A DNA stretch of 64,000 nucleotides from Frigoriflavimonas asaccharolytica (GCF_013294015.1 NZ_JABSNO010000004.1:109468-173467), one strand, 5' to 3'; positions 17,224 through 25,355 are shown, numbered from the stretch's first letter. Notes: a model not told the origin generated them from the letters alone. Program-made: numbers and translations.

Positions 17224-17739
17224 ATGCCTTCCCTATTTATTTGGATTTGCGGTATTTGGTTTATTAGTGAGATTGCTTTGAATAGATTGATGCAATCTAA
17301 AAATTCTGGCACCGAAAAGAAAGATAAAAACTCTTTACTCTACATTTGGATTGCAATATTTGCTGGAATATTTACGGCAATAGTAATTTCGGCAAATACT
17401 TCTACCCTGATTTGGAAAGATGCGATGGTGATCAATGTTGGTTTATTATTAATTGTTTTCGGAATAGTATTGAGGGCAATTATAATCTATACTTTGGGCG
17501 CATTTTTCACGGTTGATGTGAATATTAGTGAGAAACATGAATTAAAAACAGATGGATTCTACAGTTTTGTACGGCATCCTTCTTATTCTGCTTCATTGAT
17601 CTCTTTTATAGGATTAAGTTTGGCTTTAAATAATTGGCTTTCATTAGTTTGCATTTTGCTTTTTGTAGGTGGATCTTTTTTATACAGAATTTCTGTAGAA
17701 GAAAAGGCTTTGGAAGGTTTTTTTGGAGAGCATATTTGA
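17224..17739 (+). CDS. Isoprenylcysteine carboxyl methyltransferase-like membrane protein
   Basis: 171 residues with about four to five hydrophobic helices. The C-terminal signature ELKTDGFYSFVRHPSYS, with RHPxY, is typical of the ICMT/phospholipid methyltransferase (PEMT-like) family that binds SAM at the membrane surface. The start ATG at 17224 follows the rhodanese stop by one base. Bacterial members have poorly defined substrates (lipids, small thiols or isoprenoids), so none is assigned. The rhodanese neighbour is its probable operon partner. Confidence 0.85.
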   Translation: MPSLFIWICGIWFISEIALNRLMQSKNSGTEKKDKNSLLYIWIAIFAGIFTAIVISANTSTLIWKDAMVINVGLLLIVFGIVLRAIIIYTLGAFFTVDVNISEKHELKTDGFYSFVRHPSYSASLISFIGLSLALNNWLSLVCILLFVGGSFLYRISVEEKALEGFFGEHI

Positions 17740-17784
17740 AATATAAAAGCAGGACTAGGAAGTTGGTGCCGTTTGTTTATTAAA

Positions 17785-17838
17785 TTTTCAATATTTTATT
17801 CAAGTAAATATTCACTCGAAAAATCACAATATTGAAAA
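17785..17838. repeat. Inverted repeat before the orphan gene
   Basis: TTTTCAATATT (17785-17795) and AATATTGAAAA (17828-17838) are exact reverse complements, 11 bases each, with a 32-base interval, ending 10 bases before the next ATG. It could be a hairpin or a regulator site. Confidence 0.5.
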
Positions 17839-17847
17839 AAATATATC

Positions 17848-18483
17848 ATGATTTTAAATAAAAAAAACATTAAAATTCTTGAAAATATAGGTCTTGAAAT
17901 ATCTGCTGAATCTTCATGTATATATATTTGGCAAAAGGAATTAGATAAAATAGATGGTAATTACGAAAAAAATTGGATGGAATATCCACGATTGGATTTG
18001 AAAAGAGATGGAGAAAACTATCTTCTAAAAAAATGGGATTTCACACCTGGACCAGGACCGGGTGATTTTAATTTAACTTTTAAAAATGAAGTTGAAGTTG
18101 TAGATTTTATTAAAAGTTACTTTTTGGGAAGCAATCCTTATCGTGAGAAATTAAAAATGTACATTGATTCAAAAAGAAAATCCTATTCAATAGATGATTT
18201 AGAAAGTGTTTTTAAAAACGTTATTGATTCAGCATTCAAAAAATTTGCCGAAAAAGAAATACCAATTTTTGATCGTGGAACTTACAATAAAATACCTATT
18301 GAAAAATGGAGTATTGTGCACCAAGAACCAGAAAATCCAACTATAAGTACAAATTGGGGATATTTAAATTATGAGTTGAGTGATTTGCGTATGAAAATTA
18401 ATAATTATGAAGAGTTTAATTCTGAAGATTTACAGAAAGTTGCAAGCCTAATTATGGATTTAAGTATAAATCTAAAGAACTAA
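17848..18483 (+). CDS. Hypothetical protein, 211 residues, no recognised family
   Basis: No family recognised. The protein is acidic-to-neutral and soluble: no signal peptide or transmembrane segment, rich in Lys, Asn, Asp and Ile. Visible marks are an aromatic patch (YIWQKELDK), a Gly/Pro run TPGPGPGDFNL near residue 70, and a helical C-terminal half ending in DLSINLKN. The single-gene setting, very AT-rich composition and inverted repeat just upstream suggest accessory status; an immunity-type or phage-defence accessory role is possible but unproven. The reading frame is complete with a clear ATG. Confidence 0.7.
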   Translation: MILNKKNIKILENIGLEISAESSCIYIWQKELDKIDGNYEKNWMEYPRLDLKRDGENYLLKKWDFTPGPGPGDFNLTFKNEVEVVDFIKSYFLGSNPYREKLKMYIDSKRKSYSIDDLESVFKNVIDSAFKKFAEKEIPIFDRGTYNKIPIEKWSIVHQEPENPTISTNWGYLNYELSDLRMKINNYEEFNSEDLQKVASLIMDLSINLKN

Positions 18484-18532
18484 ATCTAGTATTTATTTCC
18501 CTTCTAAATTTATATTTTTAAAATTTTAAACA

Positions 18533-19321
18533 ATGAAAAAACCCCTACAAATAGCCAACGGAATTGCTTTCGTTTCTACCATTATCATCAATTATCTTTC
18601 TAATTCTGGGAAAATAAACGGCGTAACTATTGGTGAAAGATCAAACGGAATTGCTTCGCTTTTTACGCCAGCTGGTTATGCTTTTTCTATTTGGGGACTC
18701 ATTTACTTGATGCTTTTTATCTTTGTAATTTTTCAAGGGAGAAGTCTTTTTAATAAAGAAAGACAAGACGATTTTGTAGAGAAAGTGGGGATTTGGTTTG
18801 TAATTTCTTGCGTCGGAAATTCTGTATGGGTAATTCTTTGGTCGTATAGTTTGACGGGACCTTCTTGCATTGCCATGGCTGTGATTTTATTTTCTTTAAT
18901 AAAAATAATCCTAAACAACAGAATGGAAATCTGGGATGCTCCTGCAAAAATAATCGCTTTTCTTTGGTGGCCTTTTGTTCTTTATTTAGGTTGGATTTCT
19001 GTAGCATCTATCGCAAATGTTGCTACTTTTTTGATTGAAATAAACTGGGGAAGATTTGGTTTGACCGCAGAAACTTGGACCTTTATTATGATCTTTGTTG
19101 CCACAATTCTGAATGCTTTCGTCATTTTTAACAGAGCGATGCGAGAATTTGCTTTGGTAGGAATTTGGGCATTGATTGCGATTGCGGTAAGAAATTGGGG
19201 TGTAGAAAATTTAATTTCTTATGTCGCAGTTTTTTGTGCAGCGAATCTTTTTGTGCTAGTTTCTTATCATGGTTTTAAAAATATGAAAACCAATCCTTTT
19301 TATTTAATGATGAAGAAGTGA
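18533..19321 (+). CDS. TspO/MBR-like tryptophan-rich membrane protein
   Basis: 262 residues with about seven hydrophobic helices. The FTPAGYAFSIWGLIYL segment near residue 45 is the hallmark of the TspO-related tryptophan-rich family, and Trp-rich loops (GNSVWVILWSY, FLWWPFVLYLGW) follow. It is longer than the five-helix TspO of about 160 residues; this long form is common in Bacteroidetes and its ligand is not established. It is a single gene with a short upstream gap and no evident partner, located in the inner membrane. Confidence 0.82.
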   Translation: MKKPLQIANGIAFVSTIIINYLSNSGKINGVTIGERSNGIASLFTPAGYAFSIWGLIYLMLFIFVIFQGRSLFNKERQDDFVEKVGIWFVISCVGNSVWVILWSYSLTGPSCIAMAVILFSLIKIILNNRMEIWDAPAKIIAFLWWPFVLYLGWISVASIANVATFLIEINWGRFGLTAETWTFIMIFVATILNAFVIFNRAMREFALVGIWALIAIAVRNWGVENLISYVAVFCAANLFVLVSYHGFKNMKTNPFYLMMKK

Positions 19322-19333
19322 TAAATTCTTTTT

Positions 19334-19360
19334 ACCACAAAGTGACAAAAGTGACAAAAG
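19334..19360. repeat. ACCACAAAG-type short repeat, copy 2
   Basis: ACCACAAAGTGACAAAAG followed by a further GTGAC-type unit. It resembles 16784-16806, differing by a few bases, and includes an internal tandem GTGACAAAA. Confidence 0.55.
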
Positions 19361-19573
19361 ATTTCGTTGGCATAAGTAGTACAAAAGTTTGAAAAAGCGT
19401 TCCTCACAATGAAAATATTGAATTTATTGCATAAATTTTGTCAAGTTGAGTATATCTAAACTTTTTGCGCAATTTACGTCCAACATTGCTGGTTGAGATT
19501 TCTTCATTTTGTTTGTAATATAAACGTCATGATCTGAAATGTAATCAAAATCTTTATTTCAAAGCGAAACTTT

Positions 19574-19699
19574 GCAGCCCGACTTGAGTGGAAATCCTTT
19601 TTTTGCAAAAAAAAGATTGATTCAAATCTTTTATTATTTTTATTTGAATCATCGAAACTCGTTCCTCGTTTTGGGAACGGAAGGCGGATTATGCTGCCC
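19574..19699 (+). repeat. Structured intergenic repeat element, copy 1
   Basis: It begins GCAGCCCGACTTGAGTGG, then AAATCC, a poly-T/TTTGCAAAAAAAA stem and an inverted AGATTGATTCAAATC / GATTTGAATC-like core, and ends GGCGGATTATGCTGCCC. The GCAGC and GCTGC ends pair. The CCCG..GAGTGGAAATCC block is shared with the element at 30581-30640 read on the other strand. I recall such elements as abundant in flavobacterial genomes; no function is known to me. Confidence 0.6.
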
Positions 19700-19749
19700 A
19701 AAAAGATTGCTACTCATGATAATTATCGGGATCGCAATGACACTTCGTA

Positions 19750-20736
19750 TTAAAAACTTCTCGTGATTTCTGCAGCTTCGTATTCTTTCAGCAAATTTTC
19801 AAAAACTTTTTCTACGGAAAGAATTTCATTGATCAAGGCAGAAACTTGCCCTATTTCTAGCTCGCCTTCTTCTAAATCTCCTTCAAACATACCCAATTTT
19901 GCTCTAGCTCTTCCCAATTTTGCAGCAAGAACTGTGGCATCTTTCGTGGTTTTATAAATTTCTTCTAGCTCGCCGAAAAATTTATTTTTCACCATTCTCA
20001 CAGGTGCGAGTTCTTTTAATGTTAATTGTGTATCGCCTTCTTTTAGATCTGTAATATTTTTTTTCCAATTTTCGTGGGAGCTCGCTTCCGTGGTTGCGGC
20101 AAATCTGGAGCCTATTTGCACTCCATCTGCACCTAAAATCATGGCAGCTTTCATTTGAGAACCAAGCGCAATTCCGCCAGCTGCAATCAATGGTTTGGAA
20201 ATGTAATTTTTTACATTTGGAATAAGGCAAAACGTGGTGGTTTCGTCTCTACCGTTATGTCCGCCCGCTTCAAAACCTTCGGCAACTATTGCATCTACTC
20301 CTGCATCTTCACATTTTACTGCAAATTTTGTAGAAGAAACTACGTGCGCAACTTTGATGCCTTCTTTCTGCAATAGCTCGGTATAGGTTTTTGGATTTCC
20401 AGCAGAAGTAAAAACAATCTTAATTTTTTCTTCCAAAATAATTTGAATAATTTCTTCTAAATTTGGATACAACATCGGGATATTTACGCCGAATGGTTTG
20501 TCTGTTGCAGCTTTGCATTTTTGTATATTTTCTCGCAAAATATCTGGGTACATACTTCCGGCACCAATTAATCCTAAACCACCAGAGTTTGATACTGCGG
20601 AAGCCAATTTCCAACCAGAATGCCAAATCATACCACCTTGAATGATGGGATATTTAATCTGAAAAAGTTGGGTAATTCTGTTTTTAGTTTCGTTATGAAA
20701 TCTTTTTGCTACGCCAAAATCTATAAAGTTGCTCAT
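19750..20736 (-). CDS. NAD(P)H-dependent flavin oxidoreductase (nitronate monooxygenase family)
   Basis: 328-residue FMN-binding TIM barrel of the 2-nitropropane dioxygenase / enoyl-ACP reductase II superfamily. Motifs: YPIIQGGMIWHSG (start of barrel), SGGLGLIGAGSM, VEGFEAGGHNG as VAEGFEAGGHNG with the catalytic His in the AGGH block, and AAGGIALGSQM plus ADGVQIGSRFAAT for phosphate binding. It oxidises alkyl nitronates or reduces unsaturated substrates; the physiological substrate is unknown. It lies upstream of a strong terminator and is apparently a single gene. Confidence 0.87.
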   Translation of the reverse strand: MSNFIDFGVAKRFHNETKNRITQLFQIKYPIIQGGMIWHSGWKLASAVSNSGGLGLIGAGSMYPDILRENIQKCKAATDKPFGVNIPMLYPNLEEIIQIILEEKIKIVFTSAGNPKTYTELLQKEGIKVAHVVSSTKFAVKCEDAGVDAIVAEGFEAGGHNGRDETTTFCLIPNVKNYISKPLIAAGGIALGSQMKAAMILGADGVQIGSRFAATTEASSHENWKKNITDLKEGDTQLTLKELAPVRMVKNKFFGELEEIYKTTKDATVLAAKLGRARAKLGMFEGDLEEGELEIGQVSALINEILSVEKVFENLLKEYEAAEITRSF

Positions 20737-20781
20737 TTGGTAAAATTATTTTAAAGTTTTGAAAATTCAAAATTATTATAT

Positions 20782-20813
20782 AAAAAAATCCTCCGAAAGT
20801 TTTCAGAGGATTA
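20782..20813 (-). terminator. Rho-independent terminator of surA
   Basis: The minus strand reads TCCTCTGAAAACTTTCGGAGGA followed by TTTTTTT: a stem of about ten pairs and a U tract, 25 bases past the surA stop. Confidence 0.85.
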
Positions 20814-20837
20814 CAATTTAGTTCAATATTACAAAAT

Positions 20838-22184
20838 TTATTTTGCAAATTTAGATTTCAAGTTGCAATTATCATAGCGATTGTCAATTGAAATAAAAAT
20901 TTCTGGCAATTTTTCTTTTACGAATTTATCCAGCATTTCATTTTTCTTTTTGTTCAAAGCCATTTGCTTTACTTTGTCATAGTCAGATTCTAGAGAAAGC
21001 GTGTGTCTTGGAAATTCACCTTCGACTTTAATTATTTTCACGGCTTTTCTTCTATTCAACTCATCTTCAAATGCTTCTGTAATATCGCCTTTGTTTACAC
21101 CTGCAATTTGATAGGCAGCATTTGCTTCCAATGTTTCTTTTTCTATTCTACTAGATCCATCTTGCGCTTGGATGATTCCTGCGTTGAATTTCGTTGCTTT
21201 ATCATCAGAAAATTTGAAAGCTGCATCTTTAAAAGTAAATTTACCAGTTTCTATCAAACCTTTTATGCTATCTAGTTTTGCTTTTGCCGTAGAAATTTCT
21301 GCTTCTGTAGGTACCGCCATTATTAATATATGACTTGCATCGTAAATTTTACCAGCTTTTCTATCTAATTTTATCAAGTGATATCCGAATTCAGATTCTA
21401 CGGGATCAGATATTTCTCCTTCTTGCAAATTTAAAGCAGAAGCTTCAAAAGGTTTTACCATTTGCCCTTTTGTTATATTTTTCATGGCACCACCTTTCGC
21501 AGCAGAACCAGGATCTTCACTATAAATTCTTGCTTGACTTTCAAAACTTTCGCCTGCGATAATATCTGCTTTTATTTTCAACAATCTATCGATAATTTCC
21601 TTTTTGTGAGCATCTGTAAGCACTGGATATTGTACGATCTGTGCAAGAGTAAGTTCATCTTTAACTTCCGGAAACTTCAATTCGTTTTCTTTGTAAAAAT
21701 CTGTAACCATATTTGGAGTTACATCTGCTTTGTCCGTAATTCTTTGAAATTTTTGTTGAGAATAGTATTGATCAATATCTGCCTTTTCTATTACATTTTG
21801 CATTTCATATTTTGTACGAAAACTGTATTGCTTTAGCATAGTTTTTTCATCCGGAAAATTACTAAGCAATTGATTGTATTTTTGGGCAGAATTTTCTTTG
21901 ATGGCAGCTGTTCTATTTTCTATCAACGTATCTTTTTTTGCTTCATAAATAAGCAATTTATTACTTAAGATACCTTCTAAAAATTCGCACTTATTGCCAA
22001 CTTCTCCTCCTTGCTCTTTTGCGTATGCCATTTGTTCTGAAATATCAGAATCTAGAATGATCTCGTTTCCCACCACAACAGCGATACCGTCTATCATTTG
22101 TCCTTTTGAAATTTGTGCAAAAGAAAAGATAGAACTGAATGAGAAAATTAAAATAAGAAATGAATGGATATATATTCTTTTCAT
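20838..22184 (-). CDS. surA: Periplasmic peptidyl-prolyl isomerase SurA-like chaperone
   Basis: 448 residues with a signal peptide (FSFSSIFSFAQ, cut after FAQ near residue 24). The N-terminal chaperone region (GIAVVVGNEIILDSDI) is followed by a parvulin domain around 170-280 (SEDPGSAAKGGAM, FGYHLIKLD), then a second, more divergent parvulin-like domain beginning ASHILIM. Its role is folding and escort of outer-membrane beta-barrel proteins in the periplasm. It carries its own terminator and a probable promoter at 22214-22221, so it is a single-gene unit. Confidence 0.9.
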   Translation of the reverse strand: MKRIYIHSFLILIFSFSSIFSFAQISKGQMIDGIAVVVGNEIILDSDISEQMAYAKEQGGEVGNKCEFLEGILSNKLLIYEAKKDTLIENRTAAIKENSAQKYNQLLSNFPDEKTMLKQYSFRTKYEMQNVIEKADIDQYYSQQKFQRITDKADVTPNMVTDFYKENELKFPEVKDELTLAQIVQYPVLTDAHKKEIIDRLLKIKADIIAGESFESQARIYSEDPGSAAKGGAMKNITKGQMVKPFEASALNLQEGEISDPVESEFGYHLIKLDRKAGKIYDASHILIMAVPTEAEISTAKAKLDSIKGLIETGKFTFKDAAFKFSDDKATKFNAGIIQAQDGSSRIEKETLEANAAYQIAGVNKGDITEAFEDELNRRKAVKIIKVEGEFPRHTLSLESDYDKVKQMALNKKKNEMLDKFVKEKLPEIFISIDNRYDNCNLKSKFAK

Positions 22185-22213
22185 AATGATTTTTACCGAT
22201 TTTGTATAATATG

Positions 22214-22221
22214 CAAATTTA
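22214..22221 (-). promoter_or_regulatory. -7 promoter element of surA
   Basis: The minus strand reads TAAATTTG then CAT, matching TAnnTTTG, 29 bases before the surA ATG. The -33 box is not convincing. Confidence 0.5.
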
Positions 22222-22276
22222 TGATTCTAAATGAATCTTACTTCACAATTTTTATTAAATATTTCTTAAAAAAAGT

Positions 22277-23197
22277 TTAAACTTCTACTTGAAAAGTAGT
22301 TAAAGTTTTGAATTCTTCAATTCTTTTTTTCAAATCTGCTTCAGAAACTTCGCTCAATCTTTCTATACCGAATTTTTCTACGGTGAAAGAAGCCAATGCA
22401 GAACCTACGATTAATGCAGACTTCATGGTTTCAAAATCAAATTTTCCTTGCTTTACTAAATAAGATGCGAAACCTCCGGCAAAAGTATCTCCTGCTCCAG
22501 TAGGATCAAAAACATCTTCCAAGGGCATTGCTGGTATAGCAAAAATTCTATCGTCGTGGAAAAGCAATGCTCCGTGCTCACCTTTTTTGATAATAACATA
22601 AGCTGGTCCCATTTTGTGGATCGCTTTTGCTGCTTTCACTAGAGAATATTCGCCAGAAAGTTGTCTTGCTTCTTCATCATTAATGGTAATTACGTCTGTT
22701 TTTGCGATCATTTCTTTTAAGATATCCAATGCAGAATCCATCCAAAAATTCATCGTATCTAAAATAACCAATTTTGGTTTATTTTTCATTTTATCTAGTA
22801 CAGAAAGTTGTACACCAGGATGAAGATTCCCAAGCATCAAAACTTCCGCATCTTCCATAGAAGTAGGGATTTGAGGATCAAAATCGCCAAGCACATTTAT
22901 TTCTGTAATCAATGTATCTCTAGAATTCAAATCATTATGATATTTTCCACTCCAGAAGAAAGTCTTACCATCTTTCACGATTTCTATACCATCAATATTG
23001 ATTTTTCTAGAAGTCATCATATCCAAATATTCTTGTGGAAAATCGCCACCAACCACGGAAACAATTCCAGATTGCACATCCATAATAGATGCTGCCAAAC
23101 CAATATATGTAGCCGCACCACCTAAAATTTTATCTGTTTTCCCGAATGGAGTTTCTATCGCATCAAATGCTACACTTCCTACTACTAATAATTTCAT
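22277..23197 (-). CDS. PfkB family sugar/nucleoside kinase
   Basis: 306-residue ribokinase-fold kinase. It shows the N-terminal GGAATYIGLAASIM substrate and lid region, and the C-terminal DPTGAGDTFAGGF signature with the catalytic Asp near residue 250. It is the type annotated as PfkB carbohydrate kinase in Bacteroidetes, where it often neighbours gldD or an amidophosphoribosyltransferase; the substrate is not defined by motif alone. The gldD stop lies 24 bases before its start, consistent with read-through from gldD. Confidence 0.87.
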   Translation of the reverse strand: MKLLVVGSVAFDAIETPFGKTDKILGGAATYIGLAASIMDVQSGIVSVVGGDFPQEYLDMMTSRKINIDGIEIVKDGKTFFWSGKYHNDLNSRDTLITEINVLGDFDPQIPTSMEDAEVLMLGNLHPGVQLSVLDKMKNKPKLVILDTMNFWMDSALDILKEMIAKTDVITINDEEARQLSGEYSLVKAAKAIHKMGPAYVIIKKGEHGALLFHDDRIFAIPAMPLEDVFDPTGAGDTFAGGFASYLVKQGKFDFETMKSALIVGSALASFTVEKFGIERLSEVSEADLKKRIEEFKTLTTFQVEV

Positions 23198-23221
23198 ATT
23201 TATCTATTTACTTTTAACTTT

Positions 23222-23794
23222 TTATTTATTTTTTCCATTCTTCCACTGGAAAGTATCTATCATATGCATCAAATCCTTTTTCACATAATCTATAGATGGC
23301 GCCAAAGAATCTGGCATTGGTCTAGAATTATAATTGAGATTTCCCGTCACAAAATGTCTTGTACTATCCGTTACAAAAAACTGAATATTAGAAGCAGTTT
23401 GGCCTTTTAATTCATAAAACATTCCATAAACTTTTTTCTCTGGATATTCGAAGAATTTTGCATCTATAGAACTCGCTCTGATAGTATGTTTGTACACCAT
23501 TTTTTCTGCCTCCGTCACTTGCGCCCGAAAATCATTGTTGATAGGGAAATAGGTCAAAATCACCTTGGCTTTCATTTTAGGGTAAGTAAGATAAAACCAA
23601 CACGGTTTGTTTCCAGCAGCAACGAGATTTGCAAATTTTGAGTACTCAAAACTGTAGTTACAGTCTGAATTCCATTGCTGATAAGCAGCTTTCGGATACT
23701 CTAAACGAAGTTCACCAGTTGGTTTTGGCAAAGGATCTTTACCACAAGAAACTAGAAATAGAACCAAAAAAATGTAGAATGCGTTTTTTAACAT
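23222..23794 (-). CDS. gldD: Gliding motility lipoprotein GldD
   Basis: 190-residue lipoprotein. The short signal ends in LFLVSC, with the lipid-bearing Cys17. The mature region begins GKDPLPKPTGELRLEYPK, a stretch characteristic of GldD. GldD is required for gliding and type IX secretion in Flavobacterium, probably at the cell envelope. The gene lies next to mutY as in other flavobacteria, but the ssb and gldE genes often found between them are absent here. A TATTTTTG element at 23799-23806 sits only 4 bases before the ATG. Confidence 0.9.
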   Translation of the reverse strand: MLKNAFYIFLVLFLVSCGKDPLPKPTGELRLEYPKAAYQQWNSDCNYSFEYSKFANLVAAGNKPCWFYLTYPKMKAKVILTYFPINNDFRAQVTEAEKMVYKHTIRASSIDAKFFEYPEKKVYGMFYELKGQTASNIQFFVTDSTRHFVTGNLNYNSRPMPDSLAPSIDYVKKDLMHMIDTFQWKNGKNK

Positions 23795-23840
23795 CGTGCA
23801 AAAATACTTATTTTTAATGAAAATATACGATTTGTATCAT

Positions 23841-24869
23841 TTACAAACCATCAATATAATTTTCTAGCGGTTTTGGAAAAGATTTTTGCTGAGAATTATC
23901 TTTATTAATAATGCTAAATCCATTATCAAAAGCAAATTTATCCAACTGAGATTTAGAACTGAGCACCACTCTATTTATATTAATTACTAAATTTTTGTGG
24001 GTTAGTTTATGTTTAACTATTTTTTCATTAATACTAAATTCTCTAAAGTCGTCCGGAATATCGGTAGGAAATTCGAATAATTTCTTCCAAATAAAATCAT
24101 CTCCTCTCTGTTTAATCAAAAATTCTTCTTGGAAACCAACGAAATAATATTGCAATTCTAGACTTTCGACTTTCACTTTTTTAGTTTTTACAGGAAATTC
24201 CGATATTTTACCCGTTTGAAAAGCAATACAATTTTCTTGAACTGGACACTCTGAACATAAAGGATTTCTTGGTTTGCAAACCTCCGATCCAAGATCCATC
24301 ATTGCCTGATTAAAATCTCCCGCAGCATTGCTCGGAATCATTTCTAGAGCAAGATTTTCGTAATATTTATAAGCTTGTGAACTAGAAATATCGAAATCAT
24401 CAGCATAAATTCTGCTTAAAACTCTATAAAAATTACCATCAATAGCAGGAATTTGCTTTCCAAAACAAATACTTGAAACTGCGGCGGCTGTATATTTCCC
24501 AATACCTTTTAGATATAGAATATCTTCATACTTTTCTGGAAATACACCTCCAAAATCGTTCATTATTTGATGCGAAGCTTTGTGAATATTCAAAGCTCTA
24601 GAATAATATCCAAGACCTTTCCAATAGAGCAAAACCTCGTCTGAATGAGCGTTTGCAAGGGTTTTCACATCTGGAAAACGCGCTACAAAATTTTCATAAT
24701 GTTGCATGCCTTGTGCAATTCTGGTTTGCTGAAATATTATTTCGCAGATCCAAATATTATAGGGGTTTTTGGTATTTCGAAAGGGTAACTCTCTGGCATT
24801 TTGGCCATACCATTTGAGTATTTGATTTCCTATCAGAATAAAGTGCGGGTTTTGTTTGTGATTTTTCAA
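23841..24869 (-). CDS. mutY: A/G-specific adenine DNA glycosylase MutY, apparent TTG start
   Basis: 342 residues. It removes adenine mispaired with 8-oxoguanine. The catalytic Glu is in the ICEIIFQQT segment, the helix-hairpin-helix is LKGIGKYTAAAV, the catalytic Asp lies in IDGNFYRVL, and the 4Fe-4S cluster is C-x6-C-x2-C-x5-C (CKPRNPLCSECP..). The C-terminal Nudix-like 8-oxoG recognition domain is present. The first codon (24867-24869) is TTG; a stop codon lies four codons upstream and no in-frame ATG or GTG occurs before the glycosylase core, so TTG is the likely start. It is divergent from HU across a 46-base gap. Confidence 0.93.
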   Translation of the reverse strand: MKNHKQNPHFILIGNQILKWYGQNARELPFRNTKNPYNIWICEIIFQQTRIAQGMQHYENFVARFPDVKTLANAHSDEVLLYWKGLGYYSRALNIHKASHQIMNDFGGVFPEKYEDILYLKGIGKYTAAAVSSICFGKQIPAIDGNFYRVLSRIYADDFDISSSQAYKYYENLALEMIPSNAAGDFNQAMMDLGSEVCKPRNPLCSECPVQENCIAFQTGKISEFPVKTKKVKVESLELQYYFVGFQEEFLIKQRGDDFIWKKLFEFPTDIPDDFREFSINEKIVKHKLTHKNLVININRVVLSSKSQLDKFAFDNGFSIINKDNSQQKSFPKPLENYIDGL

Positions 24870-24887
24870 AAAATAGTTTTATATTTG
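24855..24887 (+). promoter_or_regulatory. HU gene promoter (-33/-7)
   Basis: TTTG at 24855-24858 and TATATTTG at 24880-24887, 21 bases apart, then GCAC; the HU ATG begins at 24916. It fits the Bacteroidetes promoter consensus and overlaps the first codons of mutY on the other strand. Confidence 0.7.
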
Positions 24888-24915
24888 CACACCAAAAATA
24901 AAAATAAAATTAGGA

Positions 24916-25203
24916 ATGACAAAGGCAGAATTGGTAAATACCATCTCGGATAAATTGGGAACAGAAAAAGGTGAGACTCAAAAGGTTGTAGAAGCATTTA
25001 TGCATGAGATTAGAAGTTCATTATATCAAGGAGATAATGTTTACTTAAGAGGTTTTGGATCTTTCATCGTGAAGACCAGAGCAGCTAAAACAGGAAGAAA
25101 TATTTCTAAAAACATTGCAATAGAGATTCCAGCACACAACATTCCTGCATTCAAACCTGCAAAATCTTTTGTAGAAAAAGTGAAAACTAAAATAACAGTA
25201 TAA
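24916..25203 (+). CDS. HU-family DNA-binding protein
   Basis: 95 residues. Typical HU/IHF chain: MTKAELVNTISDKLG helix pair, the LRGFGSFIVKTR beta-arm base, GRNISKNIAIEIPAHNIPAF as the DNA-binding arm, and FKPAKSFVEKV at the C-terminus. It bends and compacts nucleoid DNA. A good promoter precedes it, a 29-codon basic ORF follows 38 bases downstream, and a hairpin lies before RNase G; HU and the small gene probably share a transcript. Confidence 0.95.
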   Translation: MTKAELVNTISDKLGTEKGETQKVVEAFMHEIRSSLYQGDNVYLRGFGSFIVKTRAAKTGRNISKNIAIEIPAHNIPAFKPAKSFVEKVKTKITV

Positions 25204-25241
25204 TATAAGAATAACATTAACTAGAATTAAAATTTAAAAAT

Positions 25242-25331
25242 ATGCCAAGCGGAAAGAAAAGAAAAAGACATAAGGTAGCTACACACAAAAGAAAAAAAAG
25301 AAGAAGAGCTAACAGACATAAGAAGAAATAA
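25242..25331 (+). CDS. 29-residue highly basic conserved-type small protein
   Basis: A short frame missed by length cut-offs: ATG at 25242, TAA at 25329-25331. The product starts MPSGKKRKRHKVATHKR, and about two thirds of it is Lys, Arg or His. I recall near-identical 29-residue ORFs between HU and RNase G genes across Flavobacteriia, a position that suggests ribosome, RNA or DNA association. It resembles small ribosomal proteins in composition but is not bTHX; whether it is the bL38 protein described in the Flavobacterium ribosome cannot be judged here. It sits 38 bases after HU and is followed by a hairpin. Confidence 0.8.
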   Translation: MPSGKKRKRHKVATHKRKKRRRANRHKKK

Positions 25332-25355
25332 TCTTCTCTTCCTTTAAATATATAA

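Larger units (their letters stand above)
19322..19749. other. Non-coding gap with repeats
   Basis: 428 bases between the TspO-like gene and the convergent oxidoreductase gene. It holds a short ACCACAAA repeat (19334-19360) and a structured repeat element (19574-19699). The rest (about 19361-19573) shows no credible gene or promoter. Confidence 0.7.

Noticed and set aside
19361-19573. Possible small gene in the gap after the TspO-like gene
   Set aside because: Only short frames with no start context or family features; looks like degraded non-coding DNA.
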